Shown here: positions 49,795 through 62,336 of the stretch, piece after piece
Numbering within the stretch: the stretch's first letter is position 1
How the letters are laid out: each line of letters begins with the position of its first letter
From: Anaeromyces robustus
Lineage: Eukaryota > Neocallimastigomycota > Neocallimastigomycetes > Neocallimastigales > Neocallimastigaceae
Reading direction: 5' to 3'
Assembly: GCA_002104895.1 (NCBI GenBank)
Contig: MCFG01000011.1
Location: 153,501 to 217,500 of the forward strand
Length of the DNA stretch: 64,000 bases
Notes under the pieces: model-generated
Told to the model about the DNA's origin: nothing
Databases searched by the model: none
The model's input: the letters and a program-made list of their open reading frames with translations, nothing else
Made by a program: the position numbers and the translations under genes

Positions 49795-50319
49795 CGGTCC
49801 AGTTTTTATCCTGGTTGTTAAGGCGTTGTCTTAGCATACATAAGGTCTCTGGTTCGACCCCGCAACCCTGATGTTTCCTCAACGTGGGTTTTTCATTAGT
49901 ACTTGTTCGCTTGCCAGGTGTTAGTATGTTCTTCCTTAATTATACCACATTTCTTAATTTAATAATTTATTGTACTGCCTGACGCTTATAGTCTTTAATA
50001 TTGTTTCTTTGAGAAATACCAACCTTTAACCAATCTGTAATGTAGAATAACCAAGTGGATTAGAATCACGTGACTTCTGGGCTGGGCTTCACCAGCCTCG
50101 TTAGAGGTATGTCGGGCGCCAATAACAATATGTGGCTCGCGGATATAAATTCAGCAATTATTGTACAAGATTGGGAGAGCCGAAGCTGACTTCAGTATGG
50201 CAGTCCATGAGGGACACATTACCACCTAATTATTAGGGAGTGGGCTTACTGCTTCACATTAGGGAAGATCAAAGAAGCATACCCCGGATATAGAAAAAAA
50301 AAAAAAAAAAAAAAAAAAA
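49795..50319 (+). mobile_element. tRNA-derived SINE retrotransposon, intact, 525 bp
   Basis: The element stands out by much higher G+C than its surroundings. The first ~85 bp hold a Pol III internal promoter: A box TGGTTGTTAAGGCG (49812-49825) and B box GGTTCGACCCC (49851-49861) at tRNA-like spacing. The segment around 49830-49861 (CTTAGCAT ... AGGTCTC ... GGTTCGA) matches the anticodon-to-T-arm part of tRNA-Ala with anticodon AGC. A ~430-bp body of unknown origin follows, with no long open frame, and then a pure poly(A) tail of 26 (50294-50319). A perfect 14-bp duplication flanks it, which is the mark of target-primed reverse transcription by a LINE partner (none in the window). Its intact ends and unspoilt G+C suggest a recent insertion. 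It sits about 350 bp upstream of array gene 7. Confidence 0.93.
49812..49861 (+). promoter_or_regulatory. Pol III A box and B box of the SINE
   Basis: A box 49812-49825 and B box 49851-49861, both close to the eukaryotic tRNA consensus, 39 bp apart start to start. Confidence 0.9.
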
Positions 50320-50333
50320 TATTACTTTTAAGT
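50320..50333. repeat. Right target-site duplication of the SINE
   Basis: Exact copy of 49781-49794. Confidence 0.9.
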
Positions 50334-51307
50334 TATTAAAATAATAAAAAAAGATTTTGAAATCGATATGTACATATGTATAATAAATGATGTATTTAAT
50401 GTACAACAGATGATGATTACAGTTTAAATTTTATTTTAATTATATATAACTAATTAAAAAAATGTAATTTTTTTTTTTTAACACAAAAATTATTTTCAAT
50501 ATTCAATATTGTTTATAATTAATTATTTTTTAAGATTAATAAGTTAGTTACTATTTATAACTATAAAAAAGAATCAGTGTAGTAAAGAATAAAAGTATAA
50601 TAATCAAATATAATTTAGATTATAAAATATGAAGATGTAAATATGGCACATGATAAAACCATCTAAAAATTATTATTAAAATATAAATATAAAAATTTAA
50701 TGTAAATATATAAACATGGCGCATGATAAAATATAATAAATATTTACAATGACTATTAAAATATTATAAATAATCGTATATTAAAGTTTTTAATAAAGAA
50801 AAGTTAAAAATAATTGTAATAATAATATTTATAAGAAATGTAATCATCTTTTTTCAAAGAATCTTCTACTGTAAAATGAAACATAATAATATTTATAATT
50901 AGCAATAATTAAATATTTATAATTAATATTATTTTTTTACAATTTTTTTTTTTTTTGTTTTTTATTTTTTATTTTAATAACAATAAAAATAATATGAATA
51001 AATAATATTAAATTTAAAAAATTTAAAAAATGAAATGGAGATGTTTTTATGGTAATTATTCAATATAAATGAATAATTACCATAATTATAAACAAAAAAA
51101 TTATTAAATTTTAAAAATAGAATAATATTTTTTAATATGATTAATATATATCGGAATGTTTATATAAAAGAATAAAGAAAAATCTATTATAATTATTTCA
51201 AATAAAAAAGACAATATATATTTTTTTTTTACAAATAATTAATATAAAAATAAATGTTTAATAATATTATAAAACAAGGCAGTGTTATTTTTTATGTTTA
51301 TTATTAG
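50334..51307. other. Spacer with a direct repeat and a hairpin
   Basis: No gene. ATGGC(A/G)CATGATAAAA occurs twice (50643-50658 and 50716-50731). A perfect 16-bp hairpin lies at 51047-51085. Confidence 0.6.
51047..51085. repeat. Perfect 16-bp inverted repeat, 7-nt loop
   Basis: TTATGGTAATTATTCA at 51047-51062 and its exact complement at 51070-51085, with imperfect extension outward (GTTT...AAAC). Confidence 0.85.
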
Positions 51308-51740
51308 TTTATAGTTGTTTAAGCTTCTAGTTCGACTCCCGCTTATCAATAGAATTAATTATTTTTTCATTATCATTTAACTTTTCAATAATCTATTCAG
51401 CATATTCATTTTTATTTATTTCAAAATAAAGTCTTATCATTTAAACAATAATTTTTTCATAAACCTTCTTAGTTTCTGGGGTTTTGAGTAATGGGTTAGG
51501 AGTTAAATTTGACATTAAGTGAGTAACATATAATTTATGAATTTGTTCTTTTCTTGATGATGATTCAAGAGATTACTGGTTGAATGTCTATTTATTAATT
51601 AAGCTACTTAGTGTGCAAAATATTGTATTAGCATTACCTAGAAGAAAGATAGCGTCAACATTGTAGAATAATGGTAAAATATGTAAACAGTTAATGTGTT
51701 TATGAAATATGTATATATTGGTATAAATCACATGATAAGT
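51308..51740 (-). pseudogene. Decayed single-frame gene of unknown family; all stops are TAA/TAG
   Basis: One minus-strand frame stays in phase for about 140 codons, with mixed, protein-like composition: INCLHILPLFYNVDAIFLLG, then QIHKLYVTHLMSNLTPNPLL, KTPETKKVYEKII, MIRLYFEINKNEYAE and LNDNEKIINSIDKRES. It is cut by five stops, all TAA or TAG and none TGA, each at a site where Gln would fit. No frameshift is needed over this length, so decay seems to have proceeded mainly by C-to-T change. I could not assign the protein; the helical, Glu/Lys/Asn-rich C-terminal half fits many families. Confidence 0.65.
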
Positions 51741-52815
51741 CTATAAAAAAATTTTATTAATTGGATTTATTAATAATTATTAATAAAATAACAAAAAAAA
51801 AATACTAATACTATAAATATTTTAAAAGTTAAAACATATATAATATATAAAAAATGTTATAATATTATCAATTCATTAATAATATAACATAATTTTAAAA
51901 AAAGTATTCTAAAAAAATTAATATATTAAAAATTGTTAGTTGAGATAAAACAGATAATAAAGATCGTTTTTATTATTTATCTATATTTCTCGAATTGCAT
52001 ATTCATGAAGAAAAAAGTTTATTTAAAGGATTTTCTTCTTTAATATGAATTTATAAATAATAATAATAATTATAATAATGATAATGAATGATAATAATAA
52101 TAATAATAATAATAATTATAATTATTATAATAAGTAATAATAAAAAAGCATACATAAAAATAATATATAAAAATAATATATAAAACTAATGATAATAAAT
52201 AATAATAAATAATAAAAGAATATACATAAAAAAATATATAAAAATAAAGTTTAGTATATAAATTTATAAACAAAATATAATTAAAGTAAAAGTTATACTA
52301 TTATTTAAAGATTTTATTGATGATATTAATAATATTATTATCAATTACATTTTTTATTATTTATAGATAAATAATCATAAAGATTAATTAAATATAAAAC
52401 ATTTGATATTGATGATGATGATGATGATGATATATATATATTTATACTATTTTAGAAATTATTAATGAATTCTAATAATTATATAATATATATTAATCAA
52501 TTAATAGATAATTTTATAATTATATACAAAAAATTTCAAAAAATTATATCTTAAAAATATTAACATTATTATTTTTTTGATTATTGTTAATAATTTATTA
52601 TTATATAATCATTTAACAATTTTCTAATAATTTTCATTTTTATATAATTAATAAATAAAAAATAATAAAAAAATGAGTAATACAAAAAAAAGTATAATAT
52701 GTATTTAAATATATATAAATGCATATATTTAACAAATAAAAGCATCTGAAACTTTAAATATGAATTTATTATGTATTATTATAATTAATGTTAAGTAAAT
52801 TTTACAAAGAATTAA

Positions 52816-52870
<55 letters not shown>

Positions 52871-54679
52871 ATGAATGAATGAATAATTAAATAAATATAT
52901 ATAATAAATAAATAAATAAATAAATATAAATTAATAATTATAATAAATAAATAAATAAATAAATATAAATTAATAATTATAATAAATAAATAAATAAATA
53001 AATAAATAAATATTTAAATAAATAAATAAATAAATCATAAAAACAAATTTAATTAAAATTTTAATTAAAAAGATTACTTTTTTTAATTATTAAAAAAATA
53101 TATTTAATAAAAAAAAAAGGTCAAATACATTAGTATATTATAAATATTATTATAACAATGTTTAATTTTAATGATATATAGAATTAATATAAAAAGATAT
53201 CTACTTTTTAAATAATATAAAATTACATAAAATTTTATATGAAAAATAATATTAATCATATCTTTTTAATTAATTAAATAAATTAAGAGTTTTTTTTTTG
53301 TATTTATTAAATTAGAAAAAAACAATTAATTATTATTGTTATTGTTATTATTGTTATTTCGAGTATTTTGTTGTGAAAGAATTATTTTAATTAATTATAT
53401 TATATAGATATTTATTAATATGTTACAATTTTTGGCAAGTTTTTACTTTAATTTATTTTTTAATATGTATAAATTTAGTTTAAATGAAAAAAACAAAATA
53501 ATAAAAACAAAAATATCAAAAATTAAATTTTTTTTATTAAATTTCATTTTATTTATTCTTTCTAAGTTTCCAATTTATTTATTTTATTTATCTTATTTTA
53601 TAAGAATGCATATTTTTTTTTATCAATTTAATAGTGACATAATAATTTATAACAAACGTAAAAAGAATTTTATGAAAATTTAAGTTAAAAATGTGGTAAA
53701 CTTTAATTTTTTTAAAAAAAATATTAAATTGTAAACATATATTTTTAGTACATAAAAAAAAAAAAAATCCTCTTTTTAAATATTATTAGTATAATTATAT
53801 ATACGTGTATATAATAATTTTTATAATTAATATATCTATGTTAATTATAATATTAATTTTTTTTTTTTAGTTTAATATTTTATTTCAAACTTTTATTATT
53901 ATACACAATAAAAAAAATTTTTTTATGTACATATTTATGTACTTTGTTATAGAGTATCTTTTCTACAGAATAAAAATTATGATTTTTTTTTTTTTGATTT
54001 TGTATGCAATTAATATGCAATGTAATGCATAATAATAATAAAATCTATAATATATGTCTATAAATGTATTCAATTAATTAATCTTATTAATAATATTAAT
54101 TATTTATTGTAAATTTTTTTTATTTTCACCTTAAGAAGTTACTTTTGTATCATACTGATCTGTAACACTTTCAACTTTAATAAAACAATAAAATTAATTA
54201 AAACATAAAGGAGTTGAACTTCAAATAAAAAAAATTTAATAGTAAAAAAAAAAGTTAAATTTATTTTATTATATATATATATATATATATATATTAATTT
54301 TATTCAATAATTTTAGAAATATAATTATTATGAATTATTTTCAATTTCATATTCAATAAATCTTAGTAATATTTCAGAATTCTGAGGTTGATTGAATATG
54401 AAATGTGTTTTAATAATGATTAGGATTGATATTGATATTGTAATAATTGCAAATAATAATAAATTTAATACGATCGGTGGTTGTGAAAGTAATAATACCA
54501 TTAATTCAGATTGAGATTGAGAATGTGGCTAATTTAATAATTACAATGACAATTAAATTTTTTAATGAACCTTTTTTTTTTTTCATTTTTTTCATTTTTT
54601 TCATTTTTTTCATTTTTTTCATTTGTTTTATCAATTAATGACAGTGATATATTAATATTATTCTTATTTTATTTTCAAA
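51741..54679. other. Non-coding A/T-rich region with microsatellites
   Basis: (AAT)n near 52050-52130, (GAT)n at 52404-52430, (AAAT)n at 52809-53033, and (CATTTTTTT)x5 at 54584-54624. An 87-codon frame at 53420-53683 has no homology-like features and is probably chance. Confidence 0.6.
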
Positions 54680-55010
54680 AAAAAGTTACTTTTAATATCA
54701 TTATAATTATTATATTATCGATAATCATTAATTTTGATAAGATTATTTCAATTATTTTTATATTTAGTTGTCAATAAAAAACGTATTTAGATCAATTTAG
54801 AGTTTATAAAACTTTATAAAAAATAAATTTTTTTTATTAATATTCATTATTATAATTTTACTCTTAGGATCTTCTATTAAGGATGTAATTACTTCTAATT
54901 CCTTTTAAAAATGGAAAACTTATATTTGTATCAAAACGATTAATATTTAATATTATATCATGTTTATTAGCTTTTTTAATTAACGATTTAAAACCTTCAA
55001 CATTATTATA
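54680..55010 (-). pseudogene. Ankyrin-repeat-like relic
   Basis: The minus strand reads NVEGFKSLIKKANKHDIILN then INRFDTNISFPFLKGI, which follows the ankyrin pattern seen in anaerobic-fungal proteins (...LI.YANKHNIILNIN..D..GNYPLLKAI). After a frameshift it continues EVITSLIEDPKSKIIIMNIN and later IKIIEIILSKLMIIDNI, both in the right place for the next helices. Stops and shifts show that it is dead. Further ankyrin-like scraps may extend to about 54400. Confidence 0.55.
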
Positions 55011-55938
55011 CATATAAAATAACAGGTGATAATATTATTTCTACAGAAATGACCTTGAAAAATTGTCTAGCTTGCTTGGCAGATGCACACATCACATCAT
55101 TAGTTTAATTTTTAGTATTATTATTTAATTATCAATAAATTAGGAAAAGAATGTAAATATTATTTATAATTTTTTTTTTATTTGCTTAATCTGGGGTATG
55201 TTTATAAAGACATAAAATATATATATATATATGGTAATAAAATATTATTATGTTAGTTACTATAAAAGATAAAGAATATTCATTTTTAAAATTAATTATT
55301 ATATAACTTGTATATATATATATATATTTATATATATATTTATATATACTTACATATATATTATAATTTATATGTATTATTATATGTACTTGTATATAAA
55401 TACCATTGTTTTTGTTTTTTTATATAAAAAATTATATTTTACTTATAACTAAATAAAACGATCACTAGTCACTAGTCACACCCTATTTAATGTAAAGGTG
55501 TTATGACCTAGGTGATCAAACTTTTTTAAAAATGTGAGATAAAAGAATTCATGACCAACATTGTTATTAAAAACTCAATTCATAATTAATTAATAAATTA
55601 ATAAATAAATAAATAAATAAATAAATAAGTATAAACATTTATATATAATTATATAAATGTTTAATATTAATATTTATTATTTAATTTGTTAGTCATTTAT
55701 TTTCTTTTATTTTTCTTTTCTTTTATTAATAAATTTTAAAAATAATTAATAATAGTTGTTGTTTAATAAGATGGTCTAGGTTGAAACATTTTTTTTTTGA
55801 ATCCCATGATTTTTATAGGTTAAATTTTAATTATAGATAGAAATAAGGAGCAAATTTTAATTTTTATAGGTTCATTGTAATTAAAAACTATGGATGATAA
55901 AGAAATTTGTGTATCGTAAATTTTAATTAATTAATTAA

Positions 55939-56025
<87 letters not shown>

Positions 56026-56040
56026 ATATATAAGTAAGTA
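55011..56040. other. Non-coding, with a nested inverted repeat and an AAAT array
   Basis: Contains (AT)n-rich DNA, the G+C-richer inverted-repeat element at 55460-55517, and (AAAT)n at 55937-56028. No gene seen. Confidence 0.6.
55460..55517. repeat. Nested imperfect inverted repeat
   Basis: GATCACTAG (55460) pairs with CTAGGTGATC (55508-55517) and CACACC (55477-55482) with GGTGTT (55497-55502). The left arm also carries the direct repeat TCACTAGTCACTAGTCAC. It has unusual complexity for this genome and may be a terminal-repeat relic or a structured site. Confidence 0.55.
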
Positions 56041-56052
56041 AATAAATAAATA

Positions 56053-56440
<388 letters not shown>

Positions 56441-56498
<58 letters not shown>

Positions 56499-59400
56499 AA
56501 AAGTAAATAAATAAAAAAATAAATAAATAAATAAATAACTAAATAATAATAATTGATAATAATAATAATAATAATAATAATTATAAATATAATAATAATA
56601 AATAATGGTTAATAATAATAATGGTTAATAATAAATCAATTAATAAATAAATCAATTAATAATTACTTATTAATTGATTTTTTATTAACTATTATTATTA
56701 ACCATTATTATTATTAATTATTAATTCTATTATATGGAATAATAATACAACTTTTCCTATTTTACTATATATTATTTATCTAATAAAAAATTATTAATTA
56801 TTAATCATATTATCCATCATTAATTAATTAAAATTAATTATTAATAAATGTTAAAGAAGTTTTATATTTTTGTTATTTGTTTTTTTTGTATTCAAATAAT
56901 TAATTTAAATAGTTATAATAAATTATAGTATATTACAATATATATATAATTATAATATAATATTTTTTGGTAAATATTTAAAAATATTTAAAAAAAATTC
57001 TTTTTTTTTTTTTTATATTATTTAATTAATTATTTATATTTATATTGTAATTATAATTAACACTTTGTTATTATTATTATTATTATATTTTTATTATTTA
57101 ATTTTTTATCTATCCATTTATTATTTAATATATTTATATATATTTATATATATTTATATATTATATTACCATTTAATTAATATTTAAATTAATTATGCTT
57201 TATTTGTTTTACTATAACAATAAACATTTATTTTATAAACATTTTATAATTAAATAAAATATATTAGATTATATTATTATATATGGTGTAAATTAATTAA
57301 ATATATTATATTTTATATTATGGATAACTCTCATTTGTCTAATTATGAGTTGATTTCTAACCATTAAAATCAGAAATATAATTTCAAAATTTTAAATAAT
57401 TTATATTTAATAATATTTAGTTAATTTTTCATATAATTGAATAACAATAACAAAAAAAAAAAAGAAAAAATTTGTTAAAATTAAAAATATTAAAGTTAGG
57501 AATAATATATTTATAATATATTAACAATATATTTGTACTAATATTATTAATTATTAATTAATGACAGATGAACATAGAAGAATTAATTAGAATAGAATGA
57601 ACTATAATCTAAAATTAATCAGTTGATTATATTTATGTATCTTATGATATATCACGTGTATTCACAAGAATTACTTTTTTTTTTAAAGGAAATTTTATTT
57701 TTTTAAATAATAAACAAATAAATGATAAAATTATAATTAATAATAATTATTAAATAATATTTTAATTATAGTTCTTTTTTATTCCTTTTTTCCTTTTATT
57801 ATTTTTATTGTTAGTTAATAATTTGATTTATGAAAAATATTGGCTTTTTCTTTTTCTTACAATAAACTAAATGATTTATTTTATTTTTAAATATTTTATT
57901 ATTATTAATTATATAGTTGTAATACAACAAAAATTCTCTGATTTGTTTTATATTTACTAAAAGATAACATCAATTATGGCGAAACAATGTTTAAATTTTA
58001 TTGGAATTTAAACATTTATTTATTCTTATTTATTTATTTATTTATTTATATATTTATTTATTTATTTATTTATTATGTATATTTAATTTTATATAAATTA
58101 ATTTTTTTTTTTAAGGGGATTATCCATAATAGTAATAACTAATATTATTTTTAATTAGTTTGTATATTATAAATCAATAAATTTATTTTATTTGAATTAA
58201 CTGGCCGTATTTATCACAATTATTAATGAAATAATTCTATAAGTAAAATTTATTTTCTGGGATTTGCTAAAATTAGCGAGAATTCGATAGAATAAACAGT
58301 AAAAAAAAAAAAAAAAGAAGAAAAAAAGAAGAAAAAAAAAAGGTATTTTTATTTATCTAAATTAAATAATTAATTGGTGTTAAATATTATTCAATAAAAA
58401 TAAATGTAGTATAAATATTGATTAAACCACTTATTTAACCACTAAAATAAAATAAAAAAAAAACAAATTATCCTATTTTTATTGATTAATATATATTATT
58501 TATGTATAAATTATATCTTAATGGTAAAGAATTATATTAATTATAGATTATATTATTATAATGATAGTATTCATATTTTTATGTAAAATAAACATACTTA
58601 AATGTGGCATAAATTTTCAATTATTCTATAAATAATTGTAAATAATATATTAATATTAATATTAATATATTATAATATATGTCCAATATAAATAAATTAT
58701 AATTGAAATAAACTATTTTTTAAAATATTAAAATTTTTTCATATAAATTCAGGAATAATTAAAAAATAGTCAGTGTTTTTTTTTTTTTTTTTCTATAATA
58801 TTAAATTTGTAAGAAATAATATATTAATTATATTATAAATATATAAATAATATATATTAATATTAATTATAAATACATTGAAATTATATAAACTAAATTA
58901 ATATAATATATTGCATAATTAAAATTTATTAATAACTCTTATATTTATTAATTATTAAACTATTTTTTTTTTATTTTTTTTTAAATTTATGACTTTTTTT
59001 ATTTAATGACTAAACCTAAACTAAAATAATTTGTAATATATTTAAGAATTAATTAGAATGTATTTATTTATATATATCCTAATAATATCTAATATATTAT
59101 ATATTAGATAATTTTAATATTGATAAAAAATTTATAGATTAGATTAATAATTAAAACAAATTATAATTAAACATTTATAATATTATATATAAAATTATAT
59201 ATAATATTAAAATAAATATAATTATATTATATTTATAATATATACACTTTATATATAAAATGTATTTTTATTAATTTATTCTATATATAAAACTATAATC
59301 ATTGATACATTTTTATTATTTATTATTATTATTGTGTATTTTAAATTTATTTATTTTATTATTTTATTTTTATTTATTTTAATATTTATATATTATATAT

Positions 59401-60959
59401 ATTATATATATAAATAAAATAAATTATTATAAAAAATTAATATATATGAATAAATAAAAATTATAAACCATTTAATTTTTTTTATATGAAATTTTATATA
59501 TTTTATTTATTTTATATTTATTTATTTTATATTATTAAATATAGTTTATTTATTTATAAATATATTTATTATTTTATTATTTATTATTAGAAAAAAAAAA
59601 AAATTTTAAAAAAATATTTATACCCTGTAAAAGTAATTAATTTTTTTTTTTTTTTCACTAACAAAATTTATTTTTTTCTTCTTTTTATAAGGAAATATAA
59701 ATCAATCAAATTAAAAAGCAATCAAAAAAAAAAAAAAACAAAGCAATTATAATTAGCTTTATAAAATAAAAAATTGAATATTAATATTGAATAAAAATAA
59801 TTATATACTTTTTTTATTTTATAAATAATAATAATACAATATAAACAAAATCAACAATTGATAAAAAAAAAAAAGCAAATAAATAACAATAACAAAAAAA
59901 AAAAATATCAATAATTTTAATACAATTTTAAAGAGATAATAATATTATTATTGCTACCAAATTTTATTTTATTTTTTCAATAAAATTAAGAATAAGATTA
60001 ACAAAGCAAATATAATAAAAGAACAACACAAAATACATTTTTATTTTTTAGGATAAATTAGTAATATTAGTTTTTTTATTTCATATTTTTTTTAATAATT
60101 AAATAATTTCAATATATAATAATATTAATAATAATATAGTTTTAATTTTTATTTTAATTAATACATAGTATAGTTTTAATTTTTTAAAAGACAATTTAAT
60201 TTTATTATAATAATTAGTAATTTGATATTCTATATAGATCAAAATATTAAATAAATAGTTTATTAACAATTCAGCAACATATAAATAGTTTTTCAAATTT
60301 TTATATATATAAAAAATCAACATTTTTATTGATACAATTAAAGTAATACTTATTTATTTTTTTTAACATAATAATAGAATAAATATTTTTATAATTAAAA
60401 ACAATATTTATTTAATTTATTTATTTTTTGGGACAATAAGAAAACGTAAGTGTTCTTTTTTTTTATATATTCATATTTATAATAAATAAATAAATATGTA
60501 TATGATGAATATATAACACTTTTTAAATATTTATTTTTTTCTTATTTTTTTATATATAAAAGATTTCTATTTTTTTTATGAAAGGAATAAAACAGAAATA
60601 TTTTTGACAAACCCATAACTAAAAAACAAAAAGCAAAAAAAAAACAAAAAACAAAAAAAAACTAACAACCAATAAACTAAAAACTATTATAATATAATAA
60701 CTATGAATAAAGACATTTGGTATCATTTGAAAGACAAAAGAAATATCTTCATATAACAATTAACATTTAACATATCTAATACCTAAATAATTTATTCATT
60801 AATAAAATAACCATTATCAGATATAATTAATAATAATAATAATAATAATATAGAACGTATATTCTTAATTTTAATAATTTAAAAAACATAATAAAACCAA
60901 AAAAAATTTCAAAAATATAAAAAAAAACTAAAAAAAAGAACAAAATAATAATCAAAACG
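56441..60959. other. Non-coding A/T-rich region
   Basis: No supported gene in about 4.5 kb. It contains AAAT/AAT repeats, a perfect 12-bp hairpin at 57986-58016, an E-box-like CACGTG at about 57653-57658, and a more complex stretch at 58200-58290 (minus strand open for about 30 codons, not identifiable). Confidence 0.55.
57986..58016. repeat. Perfect 12-bp inverted repeat, 7-nt loop
   Basis: AATGTTTAAATT at 57986-57997 and its complement at 58005-58016. Confidence 0.8.
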
Positions 60960-62336
60960 ATAATCACAACAATATTTATTTATAGAAATAAATTTATTTA
61001 TTTCCATTTTGGTAACACAAAGTGAAATATAGGTTGTCTATTTTCAACCAGATAATAATAATACCTAATTTATTAGGGAATAATATATAAAAAATAAAAG
61101 AGAATATTATAAAAAATAATTGTTATTTGTAACAATCTTTTTTATCATTCTAAATTATATAATTAATTCTATTAATTCTTGTACATTGTACTTGAAAACA
61201 ACATATTTTAATATAAAACTCATTATTAGTCGATTATAACCATTTATATTTAATCCAAAACATGCGAAAATTAATCCATTAATTTATTTTAAAATTCAAA
61301 TTTTTACCATTTTTGTAAACTATAATACATTCAAAAATAACTTTTAATTTTTAAAAGTAACGAAAAAAAAACGATCATCATATAAAAAGAGAAAAAATAA
61401 ATAATTAATATATATTTTTATAAATATATATTTTTTTAATTACTTGAAAAAGTAATTACTTATTTTTGAAAAGATTCAAATCTTTCAAAACCATAACAAT
61501 CGAAACTTTTTAGTGAAAAACGATATACTTAAATGATATACCAACATTAAACGTCAATTATTTTTAATACGAAGAAAATTCAATTCTTGAATAAAGAAGA
61601 AAAAAAGTAAAACTCTTAAAAATAAATCAAATTGATTTAATTAAAAAGCGAAATTTAGAAGGAAAAAAAAATTAAGATAATCAATATCTTTTTTTATAAA
61701 CTACTTTAAACGAAAAAAAAAAACGATAAAGTGAAAAATTATTTTTTGATTTATATATTTATTTAAGTCAATTTATTTCCAAACCAACGAAAAAAAAAAC
61801 AAATTATTTTAAAGAATTTCTTTAAAAAGCGATCAAATCAGTACTTCATTATACTGCAATTAATATATATTGACAAACAGTTAAACTTTTAGGCATTTAT
61901 TTGTTTAAAATATTATCTTTTTGATCAATATTTTTTTAAAGGTGAAATTAAAAGCGAATAATTTATTATAATTACTCAAAAAAAATTAAAGTATCTATTA
62001 CAACATATTACGTTAGTTTACTTAATAGAAAAAGTAAAACAAAAACAAAAATCATAAAAAAAAATCCAAAAAATTTTTTAAAAAAATTATAAAAACAAAA
62101 AAAAAAAAGTAAAAAAAAATTATATATATAAAAACATAAAAAAAAAAAGATTTTTTTTGTAAATATAATCAATTTTTAAGTCATAGGGATAATATATATA
62201 GGAAAAGGGTATATATTATACTATTATATCAAGAGAATTTATAAAAATTGATTAGTGATAAGAAAAAAAAATTAATATTCAGAGAATTTAAAATTTGAGA
62301 GTAACATTTAATTAAGCAAAAGAGAAATTAAGTACT
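60960..62336 (+). promoter_or_regulatory. Probable promoter and long 5' leader of the protein kinase gene
   Basis: This 1.4-kb stretch has less homopolymer and many (A)n-CGA motifs compared with the DNA before it. It includes a perfect 9-bp stem with GAAA loop (61437-61458) followed at once by GAAAAGATT/AATCTTTC, which can form a second stem. A TATATATTATACTATTATATC stretch near 62210 may act as a core promoter, which would give a leader of about 100 bases. Where transcription starts cannot be told from sequence. Confidence 0.45.

Noticed and set aside
53420-53683. 87-codon frame
   Set aside because: Ile/Phe/Lys/Asn-only composition, no motif and no conserved neighbours; probably chance.
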